Shown one piece after another: positions 19,983 to 30,209 of a stretch of DNA of 64,000 bases. The stretch is from assembly GCA_014762625.1 (NCBI GenBank), contig JABURQ010000034.1:1-64000 (forward strand), given 5' to 3'. Below the pieces are notes generated by a model. That model did no database searches and was not told where the DNA came from. It was given only the letters and a program-made list of their open reading frames with translations. The stretch's first letter is position 1; every line of letters starts with the position of its first letter. This stretch comes from Planctomycetaceae bacterium. Lineage in GTDB: Bacteria; Planctomycetota; Planctomycetia; Planctomycetales; Planctomycetaceae. Made by a program: the position numbers and the translations under genes.

Positions 19983-21197
19983 TTACGCAACCCGATTCAG
20001 GGACTTGGAAGTCAAAAGATGCACGGCGGCATTCAGATTATGCAACACTTCTTCCAACTTGTTGCTGGCGGTGATGGCCGCCAGATTTTCGTTAAGCCGA
20101 TTGCTGACCGACGCCAGAGATTCTTCTCGATTCAGCAGCTGCACCAGGAGTTCAGTCTGCTTTTGGAGTTCCCCTTGCTGCTCGGACAACTGATTCGTCC
20201 CGGTCCGGAGTTCAGATTGCCAGGAGTTGAGTGTTTGTTCGAGCGATTTCGTGATCGCTTGTTGCAACTGACTTTCCTGGGAATGCAGACTTTCCACCCA
20301 GGTTTGGCGTGTCCGGTCGAGAGCTTCCGACCAGAGACGCATCTGTGCGTCGACCATTTTTCGTGTCTGCGAGAGTAGCTCGTCAGCCGCTTGTTGTTCC
20401 GCCTTGATCAGCGGACTTGTTGGTTCCGCTTCGCGGGAGTTCATTCGATAGGCGACTTCCTCGATACCGAGATCTTCGACTTCACTGAGGATTTGCTGCT
20501 CCAGTCGTTCCACCAGAAAAGAGGCAAAGACCAGCACCAGAGAGAGCGTCAGTGCCAGAGCCGTCGTATCAAAGGAGACCGATAGTCCTCCGACCACCTC
20601 AGAGAGCGAGTTTTGAAGTTCGGTGAGCGAAATATGAGCGATGGCCATCGTGATTCCGATGACGGTTCCCAGAAACCCGAGAATCGGCACGGCCCAGGTG
20701 ACCGTTCGCACCAGTGCATAACTCTCGTGGAGTTTGTCGGCGGCGCGGTCGGCGAGATATCGAAGATGTTCCTCGACAGTTTCCTGGCTTTGGCCGGGGC
20801 GCAAGTAGTTCGCGACATCACGCATTCGCGTAATAAACCACGAGTTCTGGAATTGTGCAGGGAGGGATTGAATTCGGTGCTTCAGTTCAGCCCCGAAATT
20901 GCGATCCGTCTGATCGATGTTTTCAAAGATCTCAAAACGCAGCGCCGCTTTTTCCGTACCGACGGCAATCGCTTTGAAGAACAGAACCGCCATACCTACG
21001 AAAAAGAGATAAGTGGTCGCATACTCGAGTGGATGGCTGCAAAAATATCGTTGAGCTAAATCCTGAAATCGGGGCAAATACGGAATCGCCAGATAGAACC
21101 CGATTGTGAACGCTCCTCCCCACAGAATGGGCGATTGAGAAATCGCTGTGAGAGTCGAGGAAGATTCATGCGAATAGGTATTTTGACTGTCTGGCAT
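19983..21197 (-). CDS. MotA/TolQ/ExbB-family proton-channel protein
   Basis: This 404-residue protein has hydrophobic segments near residues 25-45 and 60-85 and a canonical pair later: VTWAVPILGFLGTVIGITMAIAHI and SVSFDTTALALTLSLVLVFASFLVERLE. The P-x-L-G-x-L-G-T-V-x-G motif and the 'F.TTA.gL..s' motif define the TolQ/ExbB/MotA channel family. The C-terminal ~150 residues form a Gln/Glu-rich coiled coil. It leads the operon with two ExbD-like genes and should form the stator channel of a proton-driven complex in the inner membrane. It lies upstream of the first ExbD-like gene by 48 bp. The long cytoplasmic coiled coil is unusual compared with plain ExbB (~240 aa). Confidence 0.85.
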   Translation of the reverse strand: MPDSQNTYSHESSSTLTAISQSPILWGGAFTIGFYLAIPYLPRFQDLAQRYFCSHPLEYATTYLFFVGMAVLFFKAIAVGTEKAALRFEIFENIDQTDRNFGAELKHRIQSLPAQFQNSWFITRMRDVANYLRPGQSQETVEEHLRYLADRAADKLHESYALVRTVTWAVPILGFLGTVIGITMAIAHISLTELQNSLSEVVGGLSVSFDTTALALTLSLVLVFASFLVERLEQQILSEVEDLGIEEVAYRMNSREAEPTSPLIKAEQQAADELLSQTRKMVDAQMRLWSEALDRTRQTWVESLHSQESQLQQAITKSLEQTLNSWQSELRTGTNQLSEQQGELQKQTELLVQLLNREESLASVSNRLNENLAAITASNKLEEVLHNLNAAVHLLTSKSLNRVA

Positions 21198-21637
21198 CCC
21201 GGACTCTCCTTAGTTCCGTTCTTTGACGAATGCCCCGGCGCACCAAGGCTCAGCGTGAGTCGATTCCGTGCAGATTTTCTCCATCGGGAATGAGAGGACT
21301 CACTATCAATAAAATCGGCGTTAAAACCGTCAAGTTTGATCTTTTCCTCAAATTCGCTCTGTCTGAATTTCTTCTGGCGAAGGATAGCATTTCTAAACCT
21401 ATTCCAAATAGTGATTTAGGAAGCCTCTGGGAGAACTTCCGCCTTCCTTGAGCGAATCTCATTAAACAGGCACAGTCTGGTCGGATCGAAGGGCCGCCTG
21501 ACTGGAGAAAACAGGGACAAATTCGTATCCTTAAGAGCCCGAATCTTGCTTCGGCCAAAGGGACTTTCCCTTTACACGGCAATACCTTGCAACAAATATG
21601 AGCCTTCCGCGAAGACGTCCGACGGACTGAATCCTCT
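21198..21637. other. Divergent intergenic region
   Basis: This 440-base region lies between the TolQ-like operon (leftward) and the 1361-residue protein gene (rightward) and should hold both promoters. It is visibly more AT-rich than its neighbours. No repeat, RNA gene or credible small ORF is seen. Confidence 0.4.
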
Positions 21638-24600
21638 ATGGCAGATTCCCGAAATCCAAAATCTGACGATTTTCCCAAGGAGGAAGCCGACCGGTTTCGC
21701 CAACTGCTGGGCTACCTGAATTTTTCTGAAGGAAAGCCCGATTCTGCTTTTCAGAAACATCTGAATGAGCTGTTTCCCATCTACGACGCCAAAGGATGTT
21801 GGTCCGAGTTACGACAGCATCTGCTGGATTCGCTCGAGCGGCTTGAAGAAACCTCTGAGGCGTTTGCCAATGCCACACAAGCGCGAGCCGTGATTCAGAT
21901 CACTTTCGATGAATTGTTACCGGTTTACCGGGAATTTCACCGGGATCTCCTGTTTCATGTGCCGGAAGAAATGTTTCAGCAACCTTTCTTTCTGGCCCGC
22001 GTCTTTGAAGCCGTCCTCGCCCAAGGCGGACCGTGGGAAGAAACCGATCGCGTGACTCGTGGAGCGATGGCTTCGCTGAATAATTTTCTTGGCTATCGTC
22101 CGGTCGCGGTTCTCGAAAACGAACAACAGATGGAGCCGTATCCGCACGAGCGTTATCGCCCCGTGCCGATTTACATTCGAGGAGCCGGTGTTGCCCACGG
22201 GCCGTATGAAGAATTAATTGCCGGTACGATTCAGTTTTTTCAGGAGACACCGCGCGAAATCCTGTTGGAATCGTACTTCGATCTCGACCGCATGGAGGAA
22301 CTGGCGGTTGATATTCGGGCACACGATCATTTGCACCCGGTCAACAAGCGTACGAATTACATGTTCGGTGAGTGGGATCCTCATCAGATCAATAATCAGG
22401 GATTCTACACGCGGTTCATCATCCGAAAAATCATTCTCGATGCCCTGCTGCATTGGATGGCCGATCATTCCGAGATTCCGCGTGAAGAATTGTTGTATGA
22501 TGCGGCGGCGGTTCTTTGCGGTACGGCTCTCATGGCGTCATCCATCAGCGGAGCCGGTCCCGATACGCATTCGTCCGACGTTTCTTTGACCTCCTTATTA
22601 CCGAAGGTTGCCCGTCAGCGGGATGCCTTTTACGAGCGTCTCATCGAACAAGCCGAAGGGAAGCGAGCAGAGCGATTGCTGACCGCTGCTCGCATGACTC
22701 AACAACCTTTCGGTCACGTGCGGCAATATCTGAATATGCATTTGGCCCGTTACGGTGCCAATCAGGTTCAGCATCGCCAGATCGCCAACCTCTACGCCCG
22801 GATGGGATTCACGGCAGAAGCCCGCCAACAAGCGAGCATTATTCCCTCGACGTCCGCTCGCTTTGAAACCGAAATCGAGTGTCTCGTCACGGCAGCTCAC
22901 CTGAAATTGGAGGCGGGAAAGCTGGAAGCCGCTGCTGCTGATGCGCGCGAGTTGGAATCGCTTCTCCATCGCGGGATCGAATGCGGAGCCTTCGTCGATC
23001 CCTGGAATATTCTTGGTTTCCAGGCCCAGTTTCCACTCTTCACCGCCCGGGAAGACAGCGTTCCCGATCATCGCGCCGAGATCTTGTTGTCGCTGATGGA
23101 GTCGGTTTTCGGCGTCTTCTCTCAGGTGATGGGAGAAGCAGCCGCCCAAGGGAATACCGAACTTCAGGATTCAATCAAGAAAAGGTTTCACGTCCTGGCT
23201 CACTTTTGGGATCGCTACGCCACCACCACCATTGAGGACCTACCGCAAGTCTCCGGGAATGAGAGTTATCTCTCCGCGTCCCGCGTCTCATCGGGTTTGC
23301 TCGATTGGCGCGACGCCGGTGAAGAGGCCGGCAACATTTCGTTCTGGCGGACCAAAGTCACCGAATTCGAATCGGCCAAAGCCTATTCTCTATTGGTGAC
23401 CGCTCTGATCGGTAAGCAGGATTATGTCGCCGCGATGGCGTTGTGTATCCACTGGCTGAGCGAGGCCGATACGATTGGATTGGAATCGGGACTGCATTCG
23501 ATTCATGACCAGTTCCGAAACTGGGTCAAAGCGGTCTCCCAAAATGTCCCTCCCGAAGATCGTTGGTCGCTCTTGAGTCGTTTTTTCGATTATATCGAAG
23601 TCAACGCAGGCCCCTTTTGGGACGTTCCGACGAATGAATCCCTCGACCTGGATTTCGATGACGACGATGACGATTATGACATCGACGATCTGCTCGAGCC
23701 CGATTTTGAAGATTCGCTGTTCGACGATGATGAGGACGATGACGAAGATAACCCGTTTGAAGCCTCATTCGGAGACATTCCATTTCAGGATTCCGCCGAA
23801 GATGGCGTGACCGGAGAAACACTCGATGGGGGCTACAGTCTCGATCCGACGGAATTCGAACTGTTGTATCGAGAACTCGAACCTCACCTGAAGTTTGTAC
23901 TCTCATTGTCGCAAATGTGGCAGATGGCCTCGACCTCATTGAACGAATCTTTCCGCCCCGATTCGGAAGACGATCAGAAGTCGGAGGAACCCCCTCTCAA
24001 TGAGACCCAACGGGCCACCATCCTTAACTGGTATCGCAAAGCGATCGATTTGCAAAAACAGCTCACACGCCTGTTGGTGGCGGTCTGGGAACAGGATATC
24101 GAAGGAGGACAGGGCGACCACGATTCAAATGTCGAATACGACATTCAGCTCCAATCAAAATTTCACCTGCTGTACGCGATTATTAATTCCTACGTCAATG
24201 CTTACTTTGCCTCCTGGTCGCTGTTGTGCTTACTCGGGAAGGATTCTTCTGCCCTCGCCGAAGATCCCGACGAACGATTGATGATTGATTACTTCCGAGC
24301 CATCTTTCAACGACAAACCGATCAAGTCCGCGCATTAACGCCGCGGTTGCTGGAAAGATTTCGCAAACACCCCCTGCTGTACGTTCCCTTCGAGAACGGT
24401 GGACAGCCGGGGCCGGTCCTCGCAGCGCGCCGATTGCAGACGTTTCTGCGATTTCTGCTCACACAGCTTCCTCAAATGGGCCTCGTTTACGAAACGTACG
24501 AAGTGCTTTACACGGCGTATCGGATGGAACGGGAACATCGTCCGGCCGGTCCTCCGGTCACTGAATTCGATCAACTGTTTCGGACCGCGATCAGCAGTAC

Positions 24601-25723
24601 TCTCAAGTGCGTCGTCACTTCTTCCGAAAAATGGAAGTCGGGACGGTATTCGAACGAAGAACTGACCGACCTCGTTTCCGATATCGTCGAGCATTATCTG
24701 GAATTGTGGTTAAAACACTCTCGTTCGATGCGTCTGTCGACCGTTGAAGCCCTCAGCGATGATGAAACGATGAATGAGGTTCGCGAGTTCATCATCAAAT
24801 ACGGGGCCGATCTCTTTCACGCCCGGATGCTCTCCCTTGGGAACGTCCGTGCGATCCTGCATTCCGGGATCGAACCGTTTCTCGATCATCTCGCGAATCA
24901 CGCCGATCCCCTGCATCCGATCCATTTGATTGAAGACCTCGAAGAAAACGTCATCAGTCGCGACGACGCGATCGATTATCTGGAATTGATCTACGGTTCG
25001 GTGGTGGATAAATTCGATCGCTTCCTCGAATACAACTCGACGACCACTCATTCCGATTACGGAGAGAAATTTTTCTGTTTTCTCGATTTCTTACGGGTCG
25101 AAGCGGATTACGAACGGGATGCCTGGAAAATGGCCCCCGTGGCGATCGCTCACGAAGTCCTCTGCCGACAGGGTAAGCGGGACGCTGCCATGATGTGGGA
25201 ACACATTTTCCAATTACGTTCCGCAGAGATGGCCGAGCAGCACATCAAAAAATTGCGGGATTTGCAATCGCGTTACGGCATGACGCTTCCCTCTCTCGCC
25301 GACCATCTCGAAGAACGTTTTGTGAAGCCATTGGCAGTCAACCGGATGTTGGCGCTGGTTCCGCGTGCGGTGGAAGAAGTTCATGACGGAGAAGAAAAGT
25401 CCCCGGCGTTTGAGGATCTGCGTGCCGAGATCGAAGCCTATCTCGCGACCAGCGCGGGATCGGCAGTCGATATTCCTCTCTGGTTGAAGACTCTTGAAAA
25501 GGAACTCGATCAAATTGCCGACCGGGAACAAGGGACCGTCTGGAACTCTCCCCAACCGGTGTTCGAACTCTCGCAAACATGTATCAATCTGCGAGACATG
25601 AAGCGTCAAATGAAACTCATGAGCACTCCGGTCAAACGACCGAAAAAGTCGAATAAAACGAAAAAAGCGTCTCCTCCCAAACCGCCGCCGGAACAGAATA
25701 AAGAGAACGACGAAGACGAGTGA
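21638..25723 (+). CDS. Large protein of unknown function, helical repeats with acidic insert
   Basis: This 1361-residue protein is not recognised as a known family. No signal peptide or membrane segment is seen, so it is probably cytoplasmic. It is mostly helical, with TPR-like stretches around residues 365-480 (e.g. YARMGFTAEARQQASI, LKLEAGKLEAAAADA). A very acidic, low-complexity insert spans about residues 667-705 (runs of D/E with few other residues). The C-terminus is a Lys/Pro/Glu-rich tail. It is transcribed away from the TolQ/ExbD operon across a shared 440-bp region, so a functional link is possible but unproven. Its stop lies 5 bp from a convergent membrane-protein gene. Confidence 0.8.
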   Translation: MADSRNPKSDDFPKEEADRFRQLLGYLNFSEGKPDSAFQKHLNELFPIYDAKGCWSELRQHLLDSLERLEETSEAFANATQARAVIQITFDELLPVYREFHRDLLFHVPEEMFQQPFFLARVFEAVLAQGGPWEETDRVTRGAMASLNNFLGYRPVAVLENEQQMEPYPHERYRPVPIYIRGAGVAHGPYEELIAGTIQFFQETPREILLESYFDLDRMEELAVDIRAHDHLHPVNKRTNYMFGEWDPHQINNQGFYTRFIIRKIILDALLHWMADHSEIPREELLYDAAAVLCGTALMASSISGAGPDTHSSDVSLTSLLPKVARQRDAFYERLIEQAEGKRAERLLTAARMTQQPFGHVRQYLNMHLARYGANQVQHRQIANLYARMGFTAEARQQASIIPSTSARFETEIECLVTAAHLKLEAGKLEAAAADARELESLLHRGIECGAFVDPWNILGFQAQFPLFTAREDSVPDHRAEILLSLMESVFGVFSQVMGEAAAQGNTELQDSIKKRFHVLAHFWDRYATTTIEDLPQVSGNESYLSASRVSSGLLDWRDAGEEAGNISFWRTKVTEFESAKAYSLLVTALIGKQDYVAAMALCIHWLSEADTIGLESGLHSIHDQFRNWVKAVSQNVPPEDRWSLLSRFFDYIEVNAGPFWDVPTNESLDLDFDDDDDDYDIDDLLEPDFEDSLFDDDEDDDEDNPFEASFGDIPFQDSAEDGVTGETLDGGYSLDPTEFELLYRELEPHLKFVLSLSQMWQMASTSLNESFRPDSEDDQKSEEPPLNETQRATILNWYRKAIDLQKQLTRLLVAVWEQDIEGGQGDHDSNVEYDIQLQSKFHLLYAIINSYVNAYFASWSLLCLLGKDSSALAEDPDERLMIDYFRAIFQRQTDQVRALTPRLLERFRKHPLLYVPFENGGQPGPVLAARRLQTFLRFLLTQLPQMGLVYETYEVLYTAYRMEREHRPAGPPVTEFDQLFRTAISSTLKCVVTSSEKWKSGRYSNEELTDLVSDIVEHYLELWLKHSRSMRLSTVEALSDDETMNEVREFIIKYGADLFHARMLSLGNVRAILHSGIEPFLDHLANHADPLHPIHLIEDLEENVISRDDAIDYLELIYGSVVDKFDRFLEYNSTTTHSDYGEKFFCFLDFLRVEADYERDAWKMAPVAIAHEVLCRQGKRDAAMMWEHIFQLRSAEMAEQHIKKLRDLQSRYGMTLPSLADHLEERFVKPLAVNRMLALVPRAVEEVHDGEEKSPAFEDLRAEIEAYLATSAGSAVDIPLWLKTLEKELDQIADREQGTVWNSPQPVFELSQTCINLRDMKRQMKLMSTPVKRPKKSNKTKKASPPKPPPEQNKENDEDE

Positions 25724-25728
25724 AACGT

Positions 25729-26970
25729 CTAAAACGGCACCGGCAGCAGGAAGGCGTGTTGTTCGAAGAGCGCCAATTTACCATGTTCGCTGATATCCTG
25801 TGTGAAAAACAGCAACACGGTGAACGCGAAAATGGCCGCGAAGCTGAGCAGCTTCATGCTCCACCGCAACCACCAGCGGGAACGAGTTTTCTCGGGACGC
25901 ATCCCGCGCGAATACGCCCAACCGGTGATGATTCGAGCCGGAAAGATGCTCACCAGAAAGACCAGAGTCGCCACCCACATTGCGTCTTCAGGTAACAGTC
26001 GGACTTTCAACAAGTACAACGGCAACGCTAAGGCATAGGTGAATAACACCGCCAGAAAGGCCGCAATCGGTGCATGAGCCCAGATCCGACGGGCGACTTG
26101 ACGATTGCCGATCGCTTTCCAGCGATTCTCGGCCGCCACGTGTGCCTGGAGAAACGGCAGCCAGCCGAACACCACGACCAGGCAGAGTCCGCCGACGATG
26201 GTGACGATGATACGTCCCCCCTGGGAGCTGTTTGCCGCGGCAAATAACAGCGTGGGAGGAACGATCCACAGGAGTGCTCCAAGAAACCCTTTGAAACCTA
26301 ACAGGAAGTGGTGCTTGATGCGGAAACTGTGCAAATAGGACCGCAGATGTTGTTCCGCCGTCTCCCAGTAGGAGCCCGCTCGCATCTGCCGGGAAAACCA
26401 CAGCACGTTCTTGAGCGGACGGAAAAAACATCCCAACGAGCCGCCCCGTGCCAGCGCGAAAACCAGATGCAATCCAACAAACAGAGAGGCCGCATACGTC
26501 AATCCCTGCCAAAACAGATAGCGGTCGCTCCCTGGGCTGATAATCGCGATATCCCCCGCTACGCCGGAGAGAAGTCGCAGCGGAAACATCCACAGCCAGA
26601 ATCCGAGAACGATCGATCCGATCCGCGGCGCGACATCGATCAAATGGAACGCCGATCGGATTTTTCCCGTGCGGGCGACGCGTCCTTCCGCTTCCAGCAG
26701 ATAGCCGAGCACAAAGAAGTTGACGACCGGCACCGCTGCCAGAACAGCCAGAAACAAAATCAGGCTCGCCACTCCAAACGCGTGCCGGACAATCCACGCC
26801 ATCGCTCGCAGAGGATGACGGAGCGGTCGCGGAAACGGGGCGAGTTGTCCGAAGCCGTCATCGTCCAGAAAGACGGCGATCTCCACCGGTTCCTCTGCGA
26901 AAAACGGTTCTGTCACCGTCTCAACGGGATGAGACTCCGAGGGTGTCGGTGGTGTGGACGTCATGCTCAT
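25729..26970 (-). CDS. Polytopic membrane protein of unknown function
   Basis: This ~413-residue protein has a Thr/Pro/Glu-rich N-terminal tail (~1-55) and then about seven or eight hydrophobic segments, beginning with AFGVASLILFLAVLAAVPVVNFFVLGYLLEAEGRVARTGK. The 'gYl.e..r...rg' pattern after the first pair resembles DUF4013-type membrane proteins, but this is a weak match from memory. Basic loops (RPEKTRSRWW) lie near the C-terminus. In-frame start choices are GTG 26979, ATG 26970 and ATG 26964; ATG 26970 is taken, without a clear ribosome-binding site. It is convergent with the 1361-residue gene. Confidence 0.7.
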   Translation of the reverse strand: MSMTSTPPTPSESHPVETVTEPFFAEEPVEIAVFLDDDGFGQLAPFPRPLRHPLRAMAWIVRHAFGVASLILFLAVLAAVPVVNFFVLGYLLEAEGRVARTGKIRSAFHLIDVAPRIGSIVLGFWLWMFPLRLLSGVAGDIAIISPGSDRYLFWQGLTYAASLFVGLHLVFALARGGSLGCFFRPLKNVLWFSRQMRAGSYWETAEQHLRSYLHSFRIKHHFLLGFKGFLGALLWIVPPTLLFAAANSSQGGRIIVTIVGGLCLVVVFGWLPFLQAHVAAENRWKAIGNRQVARRIWAHAPIAAFLAVLFTYALALPLYLLKVRLLPEDAMWVATLVFLVSIFPARIITGWAYSRGMRPEKTRSRWWLRWSMKLLSFAAIFAFTVLLFFTQDISEHGKLALFEQHAFLLPVPF

Positions 26971-27162
26971 GATTATCACCGTATCGAAGAGCGGAACAAC
27001 ATTTTTCCGCGAACATCGAACTCAATTACCCTGAAATATAGGCTGTCGTTTCAGGATTCGGTCGAAAATCCGGGAATCGTTTGAAACCCGATCGGCGACG
27101 CGCTGGTATATTGCATTGAGATCCATCTGTGAACGATACCGATTTCCTGAGATTCCGGCTCG

Positions 27163-28797
27163 ATGAAGAAACTTCGCATCATCCTGTCTCCGCTGTTTGT
27201 GGTGCTGACCATCGCGTTGATGATCGGTATGACGATTCGTAGCGATTTCGACAAGGCTCCCCTCCCCTCGACCATTCCTGCGGTCACTGATTTCGACGAA
27301 ACCGTCAGAGCAGTCAATGCGGCACTCGCCGCCCGACGGCAGGAAGCCGGCTACGAACATCTGACACCCGCCGACGACTTCACGGTCTTGCGGCGTCTGT
27401 CGTTGTCTCTGCATGGAACCATCCCATCGTTGGAGGAAATTCGTCAGTTCGAACAAGCCGCTCAACGGAAGCCCGAACAGGAAACCGACCTGCTGACCCG
27501 CTGGACCGAACGTCTGCTCAACGATTCCCGGTTCTCCGACTATTTCTCCGAGCGTCTGGCTCGCAGTCTCGTCGGAACGGATGGTGGACAATTCATCGTC
27601 TACCGCCGAGACCGGTTTGTCGATTGGCTCGCCGAACAGTTGGAAAATCATCGCCCCTGGGACGACATCACGCGCGATGTCATCGCCGACAAAGGGCTCT
27701 GGACCGGCAAGCCGGCCGTGAACTTCATCACCGCCGGTGTGGCGGGAGACGATCTCGATCACGAGGAACTGACCGGAAAGACCGTTCGCGCCTTTCTCGG
27801 GCAACGGATCGACTGCGCTCAATGTCACGATCATCCTTTCGATGACTGGAAACAGTCCGATTTCGAGGGGCTGGCCGCTTTCTACGGACAGGTCAATCTC
27901 ACTCTGGTCGGAATCGAAGACAAGACCTCTCTGGAATACGAAGTGGAAGATCGTTTCACGCTCGAAACGCGCGAAGTGCAGCCCGCCGTTCCTTTCGGTC
28001 CCGATTGGCTTCCCGCAGAAGGGACGCGGCGTCAGCGACTCGCCGGCTGGATCACTCACGACGACAATCGCCGCTTTCGCCGCGCCATCGCCAATCGAGT
28101 TTGGACGTTGATGTTCGGTTCCCCCTATTTTACGAAGATCGCGGTGGACGACCTCCCCGATCCGCCCGCAGAGCCGGACTTGCTCGATGTGCTGGCGGAT
28201 GATTTCGCCGCTCACGATTTTGATCTCCGACGCCTCGTCCGCGTGATGGCTGCGACCGACCTCTTTCGCTCGTCGTCCGCTTCCGACGCCGAGACCGATC
28301 AGGAATACGAAATTCTCAAGGAATACTGGGGCGTCTTTCCGATGACGCGCTTGCGTCCCGAACAATTGATCGGCTCGATGTTGCAATCCTCGTCAGTGAA
28401 AACCATCGATCAGAATTCGCATCTCCTGTTTCGGGCCATGCGGTTCTTTCGCGAACAGGATTTCGTTCGCGATTACGGCGATCTCGGACCCGACGAACTC
28501 GACCAGCGATCGGGAACCATCACCCAGGCGCTGTTACGAATGAACGGGAGTCTGACCAGGGAACTGATTGAGGCCAACCCCCTCAATTCGACCGGACGCG
28601 TGGCCAACTTTTCCGAAAACGATCGCGAATGTATCGAGAACAGTTATCTCGTCTGTCTCACTCGCCGCCCTTCCCCCGCAGAGATGACCTACTTCGAACA
28701 ACAGCTCGCAGAACTCGACGGCCAACAACGGACGCACGCCGTCGTCGATCTCTACTGGAGTCTGTTCAATTCACTGGAGTTCTCATGGAATCACTGA
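27163..28797 (+). CDS. DUF1549/DUF1553 (PSCyt2/PSD1) protein, short form
   Basis: This 544-residue planctomycete-type protein has an N-terminal hydrophobic anchor or signal (residues ~5-25). A DUF1549 segment follows with LRRLSLSLHGTIPSLEEI and LDHEELTGKTVRAF, then a single haem-type motif CAQCHDHPF. The DUF1553 half has RRAIANRVWTLMFGSPYF and MTRLRPEQLIGSM. It lacks the N-terminal PSCyt1 cytochrome found in the larger paralogue at 35614-37905. Function is unknown; these proteins are predicted to be exported and to act with DUF1501 partners. The stop overlaps the DUF1501 gene by 13 bp, indicating translational coupling. Confidence 0.88.
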   Translation: MKKLRIILSPLFVVLTIALMIGMTIRSDFDKAPLPSTIPAVTDFDETVRAVNAALAARRQEAGYEHLTPADDFTVLRRLSLSLHGTIPSLEEIRQFEQAAQRKPEQETDLLTRWTERLLNDSRFSDYFSERLARSLVGTDGGQFIVYRRDRFVDWLAEQLENHRPWDDITRDVIADKGLWTGKPAVNFITAGVAGDDLDHEELTGKTVRAFLGQRIDCAQCHDHPFDDWKQSDFEGLAAFYGQVNLTLVGIEDKTSLEYEVEDRFTLETREVQPAVPFGPDWLPAEGTRRQRLAGWITHDDNRRFRRAIANRVWTLMFGSPYFTKIAVDDLPDPPAEPDLLDVLADDFAAHDFDLRRLVRVMAATDLFRSSSASDAETDQEYEILKEYWGVFPMTRLRPEQLIGSMLQSSSVKTIDQNSHLLFRAMRFFREQDFVRDYGDLGPDELDQRSGTITQALLRMNGSLTRELIEANPLNSTGRVANFSENDRECIENSYLVCLTRRPSPAEMTYFEQQLAELDGQQRTHAVVDLYWSLFNSLEFSWNH

Positions 28798-30053
28798 ATT
28801 TCACCACCTCTGCCGTGACTCGACGCGACGTGCTCCAGCTCTCCGCTGGTCTGGGTCTGTCGTTCCTGATGCCGGCTCTCGATCTGAAAGCCGCCGAAAA
28901 ACGAGGCACAGAACGGCAGAAATCGGTGATTGTGGTCTGGCTCGCCGGCGGTCCTTCACAACTGGAAACGTGGGATCCGCATCCCGGCACCGAAATCGGC
29001 GGCCCGACAAAGTCCATCAAGACGAAGATTTCCGGAGCGGAAATCGCGTCTCTGTTTCCCCAGACCGCCGAGCAGATTCATCATCTCAATATCATTCGCT
29101 CCCTGACGTCGAAGGAAGGGGATCACGAACGGGGCACCTATATGCTGAAAACCGGCTACCGTCCCGATCCAACGACGATTCACCCTTCACTCGGGGCGAT
29201 TATCACTCAGCAGGCTCCCAACAAAAATCTCGAAATCCCGCAGCACATCTCGTTCGGCGACGGTTCCTGGCCTGCCCGCGGCGGTTATCTCGGCGATCAA
29301 TACGACGCCTTCCGAATCTACGATCCCGGCAACGGGCTGCACAACATGGAAATGCCGGTCGGAGACGATCGGCAACAACGCCGTCTCGGGAATCTCGAAG
29401 TGATCTCGAAAGCCTTTGAGGCCCGACGCCGTCCCGCCGCCAAACTGTCGCTGCACCGAAAAACGCTCGACGACGCCCTCACCATGATGTCGTCCGAGCA
29501 GCTCCAAGCGTTCAAAATTGACGACGAGCCGCAGGCCCTCAAGGACGCCTACGGCGATACCAAGCTGGGGCGCGGTTGCCTCGTCGCTCGACGTCTGGTG
29601 GAGAGCGGTGTCCGGGCGATTGAAGTCTCCATGACCGGCTTCGACACTCACGCCAACAACTACGAAGGGATGCAGACGCAGGCCGAGATCCTCGATCCCG
29701 GTCTGGCCACGCTCATTCGCGATCTGAAAGAACGGGATCTGCTCGACTCGACGGTCGTGATGTGCCTCGGGGAGTTCGGACGGACGCCGAAAATCAACGG
29801 CCTCGACGGACGCGATCACTGGCCGACCGGCTTCTCCTGCCTCCTGGGAGGAGGCAGTTTGAAAAGCGGCGTTGTGATCGGCGAGACCGATCCGACTGGC
29901 GAGAAGAAAGACCCGCAAGATCCGGTCCCGGTCGAGAATCTGTTCACGACGGTGCTGCATCAACTCGGCATCGATCCTCAGAAAGAACTGATCACTCCCA
30001 TCGGCCGCCCGATGGCGTTAGCACAGGGAGAATTGATCGAGCCGCTGCTTTAA
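28785..30053 (+). CDS. DUF1501 family exported protein (sulfatase-like fold), Tat substrate
   Basis: This ~422-residue protein starts with VTRRDVLQLSAGLGLSFLMP (twin-arginine signal, residues ~11-30) and continues as DUF1501: VIVVWLAGGPSQLETWDPHPG, SLTSKEGDHERGTYMLKTGY, GFDTHANN, GEFGRTPKINGLDGRDHWPTG. The family is distantly related to alkaline phosphatase/sulfatase proteins and is abundant in planctomycetes; its reaction is not established. ATG 28785 is taken because TGGAG lies ~8 bases upstream and it begins just before the Tat motif. It overlaps the DUF1549 gene, and the two form one unit. Confidence 0.9.
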   Translation: MESLNFTTSAVTRRDVLQLSAGLGLSFLMPALDLKAAEKRGTERQKSVIVVWLAGGPSQLETWDPHPGTEIGGPTKSIKTKISGAEIASLFPQTAEQIHHLNIIRSLTSKEGDHERGTYMLKTGYRPDPTTIHPSLGAIITQQAPNKNLEIPQHISFGDGSWPARGGYLGDQYDAFRIYDPGNGLHNMEMPVGDDRQQRRLGNLEVISKAFEARRRPAAKLSLHRKTLDDALTMMSSEQLQAFKIDDEPQALKDAYGDTKLGRGCLVARRLVESGVRAIEVSMTGFDTHANNYEGMQTQAEILDPGLATLIRDLKERDLLDSTVVMCLGEFGRTPKINGLDGRDHWPTGFSCLLGGGSLKSGVVIGETDPTGEKKDPQDPVPVENLFTTVLHQLGIDPQKELITPIGRPMALAQGELIEPLL

Positions 30054-30127
30054 TCGCCAATCAAGTGCTTAAAATGTTTTCGCTGTTTGCCAAAATTTGC
30101 TCTGTTTTCGTCGTAAGTCCTTAAAGT

Positions 30128-30209
30128 TTGGAAGTTGAGCTTTGTGCAAATCCTCAACTTCGAAAGTTCTCATCTTCGAACGAAACCCGATGGTTTTGCT
30201 CGGTTTTGA
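30128..30209 (+). repeat. Repeat C, copy 1
   Basis: This ~80-bp segment recurs in inverted orientation at 51038-51118. A 36-base core (30164-30199) is identical to the reverse complement of 51048-51083; it begins AAGTTCTCATCTTCGAACG. Flanks diverge to about 80 percent identity by eye. Confidence 0.8.
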
